A stretch of 64,000 nt of DNA, taken from assembly GCA_949285915.1 (NCBI GenBank), contig CASDZW010000015.1, positions 1-64,000 on the forward strand, in the 5' to 3' direction. Positions within the stretch are counted from its first letter, which is position 1; each line of letters opens with the position of its first letter. Shown one piece after another: positions 1 through 7,018 of the stretch. Below the pieces are notes generated by a model. It ran no database searches, was not told the origin of the DNA, and saw only the letters and a program-made list of their open reading frames with translations. The position numbers were made by a program, and so were the translations under genes. The stretch is from an uncultured Collinsella sp. (GTDB lineage: Bacteria; Actinomycetota; Coriobacteriia; Coriobacteriales; Coriobacteriaceae).

Positions 1-89
1 CGATGCCCGCGCCGAGGGCGGGTTTTACGGCGGAAAAGATTTTCACGCAGATATTATATTCGCGCGCCGCCGCGGTATTTCCGCAGGCC

Positions 90-686
90 TTACTTTACCT
101 TGCGGAACACGAACCAGAAAATTATGAGCACCTCGAACACGCCCGCGGCCACGAATATCAGCCACGGCAGCGGTATTTCCGTGAACAGGTACAAAAACGT
201 GAACACTATGACGCCGAACGACCACAGCACCAGCGAACTTGCGACGGCCGTGGTTATGCGGTTGCCCCACATCGCCGAAAATACCGTGAGCACCACCGAG
301 GATGCTATCGTGGCGCACACGAAACTGAGATACTCGTATTCCAGCCCGTCTATGTAGCTTAAAATGACGAATATGCCCGTGGCGATGAACCAGACGAGGG
401 CAAACGAGAGCAAGGTGATGAGCAAACGCTTTTTGCGCTTGTTCAGTTCGGGCTTCACATGCTTTTCCGCAGGGCGCGCGACAAGATCGTCCAGCTTTAT
501 GTTGTAAATTTCGGCGATCTGCATGAGCACGCGGATATCGGGCACCGATTCCCCCCTCTCCCACTTTGAAACGGCCTTGTCGGAATAGTTGAGCCGCTCA
601 GCCAGCTGCGCCTGCGTAAGCCCCGCCTGAGTGCGGAAACGCAGGAGGTTTTCTGCAATTATTTCTTTAATATCTTCTCCGCTCAT
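90..686 (-). CDS. XRE-family transcriptional regulator with membrane-spanning C-terminal half
   Basis: The protein has 198 residues. Residues about 8-65 form a lambda-Cro/XRE helix-turn-helix: the LTQAQLAERLNYSDKAVSKWERG stretch is a textbook XRE recognition unit. After a lysine/arginine-rich linker (about 72-87), residues 88-195 hold four hydrophobic segments, so this is probably a membrane-anchored DNA-binding protein. Regulators of this build occur widely in Firmicutes; the signal is unknown. The gene starts at an ATG only six bases after a good -10 box (leaderless reading) and has no visible ribosome site. Base composition and codon choice look Clostridia-like, unlike the GC-rich genes beyond 2.3 kb, so it may not be from the same genome. 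Confidence 0.85.
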   Translation of the reverse strand: MSGEDIKEIIAENLLRFRTQAGLTQAQLAERLNYSDKAVSKWERGESVPDIRVLMQIAEIYNIKLDDLVARPAEKHVKPELNKRKKRLLITLLSFALVWFIATGIFVILSYIDGLEYEYLSFVCATIASSVVLTVFSAMWGNRITTAVASSLVLWSFGVIVFTFLYLFTEIPLPWLIFVAAGVFEVLIIFWFVFRKVK

Positions 687-692
687 GCTCTA

Positions 693-750
693 ATTTTAGC
701 ATATAACTGCAGGCAAAGCAACAAATTTGCAAACTCTACTGTGAGTAGAG
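693..750 (-). promoter_or_regulatory. Promoter and inverted-repeat operator of the XRE gene
   Basis: On the minus strand a -35 TTGCTT (716-721) and a -10 TAAAAT (693-698) are separated by 17 bp. Transcription would start at or next to the ATG at 686, so the mRNA would be leaderless. Just upstream lies the inverted repeat CTCTACT-gtg-AGTAGAG (734-750), a plausible site for autoregulation by the XRE protein; another half-like GTAGAG lies near 775. Confidence 0.6.
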
Positions 751-856
751 CGTGAAATTTTTGCGGTAGAGTGGGCTTTAAGGGCGGTTCGGCGCGCAAA
801 ATTATTTGTAGAACGCATGCGCCCAACATTAGGGTGTGATGGGCGGAATTTTTGTG

Positions 857-862
857 TATAAT
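857..862 (+). promoter_or_regulatory. -10 box and ~150-nt leader before the degV-like gene
   Basis: A perfect TATAAT is followed by about 150 nt of untranslated leader before the ATG at 1016, which has the ribosome site AAGGAG. The leader contains GC-rich self-complementary pieces (about 870-905), but I do not recognise a known riboswitch class in it. No convincing -35 was found. Confidence 0.45.
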
Positions 863-1015
863 AGCTGATGTAGGCAGGAACGGATCCGCAACCGGCGCCC
901 TGCCGCCACGGATGCAGAGGATAATAAATGCCCGCAGCGGTGCACTCAAAGCGACTAAGGCACGCAGACAAATATTCGCGGGAGCAATTTTACATAGAAC
1001 TTCAAGGAGCATAAA

Positions 1016-1783
1016 ATGAACGAAAAATTTGATATCTACGCCGATTCCTCGGCAAACCTTACCGAAAAAATGATAGCCGACTGCGGCATAAAAGTAATTT
1101 CGTACGAGTGCACGTGCGACGGAAAAAAGGTTATATGCTACAGCGGCAGGCCGTTTTCCGACGACGCGCGCGACTTTTACGGCGCGATGAGCCGCGGCGC
1201 GGAAGTTTCCACATCGCTGATATCCTCGCAGCGCTTTTACGACGCGGCGGAACAATCGCTCAAAAATGGCAGGGACGCGCTGATAATAACCATTTCGGCA
1301 CAGGTGAGCGGCACGCACAAGCAGGCCTGCCTTGCCGCGGAGCAGCTGGAAAAAGACTATCCGGGGCGCAGGGTGTACGTGTTCGATTCGGCAAACTCGG
1401 GCTTCGGCGAGGGACTTCTGGCCGTGCAGGCCGCGAGGCTGAAGAACATGGGCGAGAGTGCCGAGGTGTGCTTTAAGCAGCTGGAGATCAGCCGCTTCAG
1501 GCTGAATTCCTACTTTACCGTGGCAGACCTGAAATACCTTAAAAAGGGCGGAAGGATAGCCATCCTCACCTTTCATTCGCTGGAAGACAGAATAGTAAAA
1601 AATGCTTTCCGGTTTTTGGAAACGGACTGTGTGTGTCCGAAAGAACTTCCCGTTTGCGTTTGTGGAAAGAAAAGAGAAATAGAAATAATTACAAAAAAGC
1701 CTGTAGTGGCCGGCCCGCAAGAGCGCGTGATCAATTCGCGTTCGCGCTCGGCTAAGCTGCGTATAGCGCAAAAAATCGTTTAG
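1016..1783 (+). CDS. Chimeric ORF: DegV-family N-terminal part joined in frame to the RsmH C-terminus
   Basis: Residues 1-181 are a DegV fatty-acid-binding-like protein: an early DSSANL motif, a TSLISSQ strand and the typical [11 protein letters not shown] end of the first lobe. From residue 178 the sequence changes to the C-terminal end of RsmH (MraW), the 16S rRNA C1402 N4-methyltransferase: [18 protein letters not shown], a cysteine-rich loop, then the [13 protein letters not shown] ending. Both families have a GGRI(A) motif at the crossover, so the join (about 1547-1560) sits in a short sequence both parents share. The missing parts are the second lobe of DegV and the SAM-binding two thirds of RsmH, so neither function is expected. 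A mis-assembly is far more likely than a real gene fusion. Confidence 0.8.
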   Translation: MNEKFDIYADSSANLTEKMIADCGIKVISYECTCDGKKVICYSGRPFSDDARDFYGAMSRGAEVSTSLISSQRFYDAAEQSLKNGRDALIITISAQVSGTHKQACLAAEQLEKDYPGRRVYVFDSANSGFGEGLLAVQAARLKNMGESAEVCFKQLEISRFRLNSYFTVADLKYLKKGGRIAILTFHSLEDRIVKNAFRFLETDCVCPKELPVCVCGKKREIEIITKKPVVAGPQERVINSRSRSAKLRIAQKIV

Positions 1784-1818
1784 GCGATAAAACCTAAGGC
1801 AATTTTAAGGAGTGGATC

Positions 1819-2310
1819 ATGGCAGCAGCATTATCGGTTCTCGAAAGAAATACATATTTGAATCAGACGACGGAAGCCGCGTCGGCCGTATCGGATGCCG
1901 AGCAGCTTCACAACGCACGCATGAAAAACAATCTCGCGCGTCTTCTCAATCCTGCGAACACCACGCAGGATGTCGTTGCGAGCATCGATGCCGAGGGTAC
2001 CAACGTCATAAGGACGGCTCCTGTTGAAGAGGAGCCTGCGGCGCCTCTCTCTGCTCACGACATGCTCTACGGGCCCAGGCGCGCAAGCAAGGCCACCGTT
2101 ACCAGGGGCATCGTCAGCGCTAGCGAACAGCCCGCCCGTCAGCCCGTCTATATGGTCACCAACGCGCGTGCCGATTCCGATCTGTTCCGCGCCGACAGTC
2201 CCATAAATCGCCAGGTGTATGCTTCTACGCCCGCCGAGGCCTATGCCGCGGCAAGGGAGAGGGCGGCTGCTGCGGCAGCAGCGGCAGCGACCGCCTGGAC
2301 GTCGGCGTAG
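1819..2310 (+). CDS. Hypothetical protein directly after rsmH, C-terminus lost at a chimeric join
   Basis: The ORF follows the rsmH 3' end by 35 bases with the ribosome site AAGGAG, the place where ftsL or another division-cluster gene normally lies. The N-terminal ~150 residues are hydrophilic, rich in Ala, Asn and Arg, with no domain I recognise (motifs such as LNPANTTQDV, HDMLYGPRRA). The last ~20 residues are an alanine run and then AWTSA; the AWTSA part reads antisense to the PTS IID gene, so the natural C-terminus is missing. It shares the foreign character of the rsmH fragment, not that of the downstream operon. Confidence 0.5.
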   Translation: MAAALSVLERNTYLNQTTEAASAVSDAEQLHNARMKNNLARLLNPANTTQDVVASIDAEGTNVIRTAPVEEEPAAPLSAHDMLYGPRRASKATVTRGIVSASEQPARQPVYMVTNARADSDLFRADSPINRQVYASTPAEAYAAARERAAAAAAAAATAWTSA

Positions 2311-3176
2311 CCGGTCAGGTACTGGACGGCGGTCAGCGCGACGGCGATCACGAGGATCAGGCCCATGATCGCGAGCGGCGACCACTTCTTGCGCGTGTAG
2401 AGCCAGTAGATGAAGAAGGTCAGCAGCAGGGGCAGCAGCTTCGGGAAGAACCCGTCGAGCACCTTGTTGGTGTCGAAGAGGACGGTCTGGATCATCTCGC
2501 CGCTGGCGGTGTCCATGACCTCGCCCACGATGCCAAACGGAATGGAGCAGGTGACGTTGGAGGCCGTGAGCGCCCCGACGACGATGAGACCCATGAGCAC
2601 CATCGCCGTGGTGAGGCGGTCAAGCTTGCCCGACGCCATCATCGACTGCATGCCCTCGAGGCCGCCCTTGTAGCCGAGCTGGAAGAGCTTCCAGCTCAGG
2701 ATGCAGGTCCCGACCGGGTAGACGATCATGTAGACGACCGGGCCCGCCCAGCTGGCGGCGACCTGGGAGATGGTCATGCAGAGGGTGAGCAGGATCGGTA
2801 TGATCGTGCCGACCCACAGGGAGTCGCCGATGGCGGAGGTCGGGCCGATCAGGGCCACCTTCACCGACTCGATGACCTCCGGCGTGCACTTTCCGTTGGC
2901 GTTGGACTCCTCGAGGCCGCAGACGATGCCGTTGCAGATCGAGCCGACCTGCGCCTCGGTGTTGAACAGGGAGATGTGGCGCTTCAGCGCGGCGGCCTTC
3001 TCCTCCTTGGTGTCGTAGAGGTCCTCGACGACGGGCGCCATGGCCTGGCCGAACGCCATGCCGAGCATGGACTCGGCCTGCTGCGAGCATCCGTTCCAGA
3101 AGAACCAGTTCCAGAACGAGCGCCTGAGTGCCTGCGGGGAGATCTTCTTCCCCTCGGTCTTCTCGATCTCGGTCAT
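2241..3176 (-). CDS. PTS mannose/fructose/sorbose-family transporter subunit IID, 3' end altered by a join
   Basis: This is the IID membrane subunit of a mannose-type phosphotransferase permease, which forms the sugar channel with IIC. The N-terminus (RRSFWNWFFWNGCSQQAESMLGMAFGQAM) and the GPTSAIGDSLWVGTIIPILL stretch are hallmarks of EIID. Start ATG at 3176 lies two bases after the IIC stop codon. The family usually has about 270-300 residues; here the ORF is 311 because after ...GYADVQ it runs into an alanine run (antisense to the neighbouring ORF's own alanine run) and ends LSLAAA. The true stop is therefore probably lost within 2262-2300. Hydrophobic C-terminal helices are otherwise complete. 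Confidence 0.88.
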   Translation of the reverse strand: MTEIEKTEGKKISPQALRRSFWNWFFWNGCSQQAESMLGMAFGQAMAPVVEDLYDTKEEKAAALKRHISLFNTEAQVGSICNGIVCGLEESNANGKCTPEVIESVKVALIGPTSAIGDSLWVGTIIPILLTLCMTISQVAASWAGPVVYMIVYPVGTCILSWKLFQLGYKGGLEGMQSMMASGKLDRLTTAMVLMGLIVVGALTASNVTCSIPFGIVGEVMDTASGEMIQTVLFDTNKVLDGFFPKLLPLLLTFFIYWLYTRKKWSPLAIMGLILVIAVALTAVQYLTGYADVQAVAAAAAAAAALSLAAA

Positions 3177-3178
3177 GG

Positions 3179-3967
3179 TCACTCGACCCCCTTCGCGGTC
3201 TTGAGCGTGTCGGACTTGTAGTAGACGACGGCGACGATGGCCGCGAGGATGGCGACGCCCATCATGCTGAGGTTGAAGTAGGTCACCAGCATGAAGCCGG
3301 CCATGAAGATGACGAGGTACCAGTTCTGCTTGACCAGGAAGGAGAGCAGGATGCCCATTCCGAGGGCGGTCATCATGCCGCCGAAGGTGGTGAGGCAGGT
3401 GGTGACGTAGTCCGGGATCATCGTGGCGAAGTCGGCCTGGGTGCTGGCGGCCGTCATGCCGCCGAGAACGATCATCGCGGGCACGAAGCGGCACAGGAAG
3501 CCGATGGCCTGGCCCATGAGAGCGTTGGGGACCCACATGTGCTTTGTGTCGCCCGCCTCGGCGTAGCGCTGCGCGACGCGGTTGAGCGGGAGGTTCAGGG
3601 CGTAGGAGAAGTTCCACATGAGCTGGCCGACCAGGCCGCCGATGCCCGCGAAGACCGTCGCGATGCCGATGAGGGCGGAGGCGTCGAGGCCGTCACCAAA
3701 GACGATCGCGCCCGCCGTGCCGATGTAGGTGGCATAGGAGAGGTCCCAGGCCACCGCGCCGCCGGGCGTCACGTTGCCGAGGTACATGACCTGCAGCGGC
3801 AGGCCGACAATCATGGCCGTCTGCACGTCGCCGAGGATCAGCCCGACGACAAAGGCCGCCGGAAGCGGGCGACCGAGGGTGTACCAGCCGATGGTGTTGC
3901 CCACGATCGAGCCGATGGAACCAAGGTAGATGAACAGGGCGATAAGGACCATCTGCAAGACGTCCAT
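3179..3967 (-). CDS. PTS mannose/fructose/sorbose-family transporter subunit IIC
   Basis: The protein has 262 residues and about eight hydrophobic segments, the normal size for EIIC of the mannose family. It has the family's GRPLPAAFVVGLILGD and GLPLQVMYLGNVTPGGA motifs, which contribute to the sugar-binding membrane domain. ATG at 3967 is preceded by GGAG. The gene sits between IIB (48-nt gap) and IID (2-nt gap), so all three are surely cotranscribed. The substrate cannot be read from sequence; the deacetylase and glmM nearby suggest an amino sugar. Confidence 0.93.
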   Translation of the reverse strand: MDVLQMVLIALFIYLGSIGSIVGNTIGWYTLGRPLPAAFVVGLILGDVQTAMIVGLPLQVMYLGNVTPGGAVAWDLSYATYIGTAGAIVFGDGLDASALIGIATVFAGIGGLVGQLMWNFSYALNLPLNRVAQRYAEAGDTKHMWVPNALMGQAIGFLCRFVPAMIVLGGMTAASTQADFATMIPDYVTTCLTTFGGMMTALGMGILLSFLVKQNWYLVIFMAGFMLVTYFNLSMMGVAILAAIVAVVYYKSDTLKTAKGVE

Positions 3968-4015
3968 CCTGTCTCCAATCTCTCGTTTCTGCGTTAGTCA
4001 GTGCCGTCGCGCGCC

Positions 4016-4504
4016 TCAGAGCGTCTTCAGGAAGGCGTCCCAGCTGCGCTCCGTCTCGTTGGGGAGCTGGTGGAAGGAGATCTCAAACCCCTCGTCGGCA
4101 AGCGCCGACAGGTCCTCGACGTCCTGGTCGCTCAGCCAGAAGATGCCCGTGGCGTCGGTGACGTGGTGGACGGTGTCGTCGCGCTTCGCCATGTTGCCGA
4201 GGTAGACGTGCTCGCACCCCCTGATCGAGTCCCTGAGCTCGACGAGCTGGTGCGGGGTCTTGACGATGACCATCCGGTTCATCCCGTCGTCCTCGGCGAG
4301 AAGCGCCCGCGCCTCGTCGGTGCTGACGATGTGGGTGACGTAGTTCTTGGGCACCCCCATCGTGAGGATGCTCTTGAGCATGGGGTTCGCCGCGATGGTG
4401 TCGTCGACGGCGATGAGCTCCTCGAGCTTGAGCGTGGGCGCCCATGACATGATCGTCTGCCCGTGGATGAGCCTATCGTCGACTCGTACGTACGTCTTGG
4501 ACAT
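4016..4504 (-). CDS. PTS mannose/fructose/sorbose-family subunit IIB
   Basis: This cytoplasmic phosphocarrier takes phosphate from IIA and passes it to the incoming sugar. Its 162 residues match the usual IIB length. The N-terminal VRVDDRLIHGQ motif holds the phosphorylated histidine (His14). The ribosome site is GGAGAAG just before ATG 4504. It follows the PIG-L gene by 39 nt and precedes IIC. No IIA gene or domain is present in the operon within this window; it would lie beyond the chimeric join on the left or elsewhere in the genome. Confidence 0.93.
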   Translation of the reverse strand: MSKTYVRVDDRLIHGQTIMSWAPTLKLEELIAVDDTIAANPMLKSILTMGVPKNYVTHIVSTDEARALLAEDDGMNRMVIVKTPHQLVELRDSIRGCEHVYLGNMAKRDDTVHHVTDATGIFWLSDQDVEDLSALADEGFEISFHQLPNETERSWDAFLKTL

Positions 4505-4543
4505 CTCTTCTCCCTCTCCCTGAGCGTCTCACGCTCTCGAACC

Positions 4544-5224
4544 TTACCAGAGCTTGTTCTCGATGAGGCTCGCGTACATGTAGCAGACCGTCGGCCCCGA
4601 GCTCCCCGACTCGATCTGCTTGACCCGCAGATTGGTCGGATAGTACGGGAGGTACGGGAAGTCGTTGACCTCCCCCCTGAAGATCGCGTACTCGTTCAGG
4701 GCCTTCATCCACTGGTTCACCTCCTCATCGCTCAGGACGACATAGGCCTGCGGAATGAAGCCGACAAGATCCTCGAAGGTGAGGCCGTAGAGCAGCCTGA
4801 TGTCAGAGCCCTTGCGCCGCATGCTCTTGACCGCCTCGGTCACCGCGTCGTGCGTCGCGATGTGCCGGGGGTGCATCGATCCGCGCCAGTGCGTTATGAC
4901 GAGGTCGACGTCCTCCTCGCTGAACCACTCCTCCAGCCGCCTGGCAAACACCTCGGTCGTTGGCATCGTCTTGGAGTCGTAGCCCAGCCAGAGCGTGTCC
5001 CCGCCGAGGTCGGCGGCGGCGCGCTCGCTCTCCTCGGCGACCTGCCGGAGGTACGCCTCCTTCTCCTGCTCGGTGCAGTCTGGCCCCTCGAGGCGGCCCA
5101 TGACCGTGTTGGCACAGGTCACGTGCGCCCCCTCCTTTGCGTACTTGATCAGTAGGGGCCCGCCGAGGAGCTCGGCGTCGAGGCTGTGCCCCCCGATGGC
5201 GACGACGCGCCTGCAGTGGCTCAT
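4544..5224 (-). CDS. PIG-L (LmbE-like) family N-deacetylase, variant active-site motif
   Basis: The protein has 226 residues. The family uses a zinc ion to remove the acetyl group from N-acetyl amino sugars. The C-terminal zinc-binding HPRHIATH matches the family HPDHxxxH motif. The usual N-terminal A-H-P-D-D-E is here G-H-S-L-D-A-E: His and the metal-binding Asp are kept, while the Asp thought to act as general base is Leu. Start ATG 5224 overlaps the stop of the GNAT gene (ATGA), which indicates translational coupling; longer reading of the frame upstream is antisense-like and unsupported. Encoded with a PTS, it may deacetylate the imported N-acetyl sugar phosphate, but that is inference. 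Confidence 0.82.
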   Translation of the reverse strand: MSHCRRVVAIGGHSLDAELLGGPLLIKYAKEGAHVTCANTVMGRLEGPDCTEQEKEAYLRQVAEESERAAADLGGDTLWLGYDSKTMPTTEVFARRLEEWFSEEDVDLVITHWRGSMHPRHIATHDAVTEAVKSMRRKGSDIRLLYGLTFEDLVGFIPQAYVVLSDEEVNQWMKALNEYAIFRGEVNDFPYLPYYPTNLRVKQIESGSSGPTVCYMYASLIENKLW

Positions 5225-6162
5225 GAGATCTCCTTCCGATAGTCCACGAAGCTCCTGATCACCTCGAGCCCGTGCCGTGCGTAGTAGCGCCGACCCGGCT
5301 CGTCGGTCGTGATGAAGTACATCCGGTAGATGCCGCGGCGCGCCATCTCGAAGCAGTAGAGGTCGAGAAGGACCGACCCGAGGCCGTTGTTGCGCTCCTT
5401 CGCGGCTATTCCGATCGGGCCGAAGCGCATCGGGTTGCCGTCGATGCCGCGCATGCACCAGCCGCAGACGGCGTCGTCGGGGTCGACGACGAGCAGCATC
5501 TTGTCCTCGGCGGTCCCCTCGCGCATGCTGATCAGCGCGTTCCTCTTCCATCCGGCGCCCAGCTCCCGATGGAGGAAGTCGAGAACCTCGAGCGCGCGCG
5601 AGTAGTCAAACGGGACGAAGCGATAGCCCCTCTCGGCAAGCTCCTCCTGGCGCGCGCGCGTCTTCTGGGGGACCTGGTAGCCATGGAGGTTCTTTCCCAT
5701 GGAGTAGTGGGTGTCGCCGGGCACGTACCCGCGCGCCTCGAAGAAGGCGACCGCCTCCGGGTAGTTCTCGGGGTCGACGCCCGCGAAGAAGTAGCTCGGC
5801 GAGTAGGCCCCCAGCGTGACGCTGGTCGCGCCGCGGCTGGCGAGTTCGTCCTCGACCCGGGAGAGCAGCTCGCTGGCGACGCCGCGCCTGCGCGCCTCCG
5901 GGGCGACGAACAGCACGTTCACCCAGCCTCGCTCGGGCTCGAGGCCGCGCTCGAGGTAGGGGAACTTGCGCTTGGTCCCAAAGGCGAAGCCCATGACGTG
6001 GCCGCCCTCGAGCGCGACCCAGGACAGGTCCGGGTCGAAGTTGTCGTCAAAGAGCGCCTGCACCCGGAACTTCTGGACGTCGATCGGATCGAAGGTGCAG
6101 CAGCGGTTCCACAGGTCGACGACCTGGCCCTCCCACCGCTGGTCGTAGTGCGCGTACTCCAC
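5221..6162 (-). CDS. Two-domain GNAT acetyltransferase
   Basis: The protein has 313 residues with two GNAT folds. The first has the acetyl-CoA motif VAPEARRRGVASELL (about 90-105), the second the similar IAAKERNNGLGSVLLDLY (about 255-275). I place the start at GTG 6162 (VEYAHYDQRW), because AAAGGGGG lies five to seven bases upstream. The ATG at 6186 has no ribosome site and lies inside a palindromic operator. It is first in the operon with PIG-L and PTS IIB-IIC-IID. The substrate is unknown; an amine of an amino sugar or a small metabolite is possible. Confidence 0.85.
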   Translation of the reverse strand: MEYAHYDQRWEGQVVDLWNRCCTFDPIDVQKFRVQALFDDNFDPDLSWVALEGGHVMGFAFGTKRKFPYLERGLEPERGWVNVLFVAPEARRRGVASELLSRVEDELASRGATSVTLGAYSPSYFFAGVDPENYPEAVAFFEARGYVPGDTHYSMGKNLHGYQVPQKTRARQEELAERGYRFVPFDYSRALEVLDFLHRELGAGWKRNALISMREGTAEDKMLLVVDPDDAVCGWCMRGIDGNPMRFGPIGIAAKERNNGLGSVLLDLYCFEMARRGIYRMYFITTDEPGRRYYARHGLEVIRSFVDYRKEIS

Positions 6163-6182
6163 TGGTCCCCCTTTCAAAGTTG

Positions 6183-6196
6183 GCATGTTAACATGC
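6183..6196. promoter_or_regulatory. 14-bp perfect palindrome, probable GntR operator before the PTS operon
   Basis: GCATGTTAACATGC is a perfect palindrome about 20 bp upstream of the GTG start of the GNAT gene. On the minus strand it follows TTGTCT by 11-17 bp and contains a -10-like GTTAAC, so it overlaps the likely promoter. The adjacent gene encodes a GntR/UTRA repressor, a family that binds palindromes of this size, so repression relieved by a sugar phosphate is the simplest model. Confidence 0.6.
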
Positions 6197-6279
6197 TAGC
6201 TTTTCAGTGAGACAAAACGACCTGGCCCGTGCGCGCATTCCGCGAACGGTCGGTTTTTCCTCGTAAAAGCGCGGAGCCG

Positions 6280-7008
6280 CTACGCCCTGATGTTGACGGT
6301 CACCGAGTACCAGTCCTTGTTGAAGTAGGACTCGGCATACTCGATGACGTTGTTGTCCTCGTCAAACGTGGTGCGGCGGACGAAGAAGCTGGGGTAGCCG
6401 GGCGCGACGTTGAGCGCGGCGCAGATGTGGGCGTCCTCCACGACTCGCACGGTGTAGTTCTCGTTCACCCAGCGCGGGTAGATGTCGTAGCGCGCGAGGG
6501 TCTTGTAGAACGAGCCTATCTCGTAGAGCGCGCCCGCCCGCTCGACGCTGAGCAGGCTCTCCGGCACGTAGGAGACGTGGTAGGCGACGGGCTCGCCGTT
6601 GGCGATCCTGGTGCGGGCGACCCTGGTCAGGACGCTCCGCTCGTCGACGCCGAGACGGCGCGAGACCGCCGCGTTCGACTCCGAGACGATGGAGTCCACG
6701 ACCATGCCGAGGTCATAGCCCTGCTCGCGCAGCTCCTCCGAGAAGGATATCGAGGTCAGCGCGCGTATCATCTGCCGCTTGGCGACGTAGGTGCCACTGC
6801 CCTTCACGCCCACGAGGTAGCCGTCGTTGATGAGGTCGGCAAAGGCCTTGCGCACCGTGATCGCCGACACCCCGTAGCGGCGCTTCATCTCGGACTGGCC
6901 GGGCAGCTTGTCCCCGGGTCTGAGCCGGCCCTCCTTGATCGCCGAGAGGATGTCCGACTCGATCCGAACGTACTTTGCCACCTGGCCCCGGGAGGCGTCG
7001 CCGCTCAT
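6280..7008 (-). CDS. GntR family (HutC/UTRA) transcriptional regulator
   Basis: The protein has 242 residues. The N-terminal winged helix-turn-helix (about 9-75) has GDKLPGQSEMKRRYGVSAITVRKAF, typical of GntR. Residues about 95-240 form a UTRA ligand domain (RIANGEPVAYHVSYVPE; ITFxE-like end EYAESYFNKDWY), which usually binds a sugar phosphate. It is encoded 10 nt after glmM and 94 nt before the region that carries the palindrome at 6183, so it probably controls the amino-sugar operon. Being in one transcript with glmM ties it to hexosamine metabolism. Confidence 0.92.
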   Translation of the reverse strand: MSGDASRGQVAKYVRIESDILSAIKEGRLRPGDKLPGQSEMKRRYGVSAITVRKAFADLINDGYLVGVKGSGTYVAKRQMIRALTSISFSEELREQGYDLGMVVDSIVSESNAAVSRRLGVDERSVLTRVARTRIANGEPVAYHVSYVPESLLSVERAGALYEIGSFYKTLARYDIYPRWVNENYTVRVVEDAHICAALNVAPGYPSFFVRRTTFDEDNNVIEYAESYFNKDWYSVTVNIRA

Positions 7009-7018
7009 CGGGGCGCCC

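Noticed and set aside
870-1015. Riboswitch in the degV leader
   Set aside because: No conserved core of a known class found.
1016-1783. True natural DegV-RsmH fusion protein
   Set aside because: The two families have unrelated functions, both are cut at their functional core, and the crossover is at a shared short motif.
3128-3997. Plus-strand ORF of 289 residues opposite PTS IIC/IID
   Set aside because: Antisense shadow of high-GC genes; rich in His/Asp/Glu/Arg/Gly and without a ribosome site.
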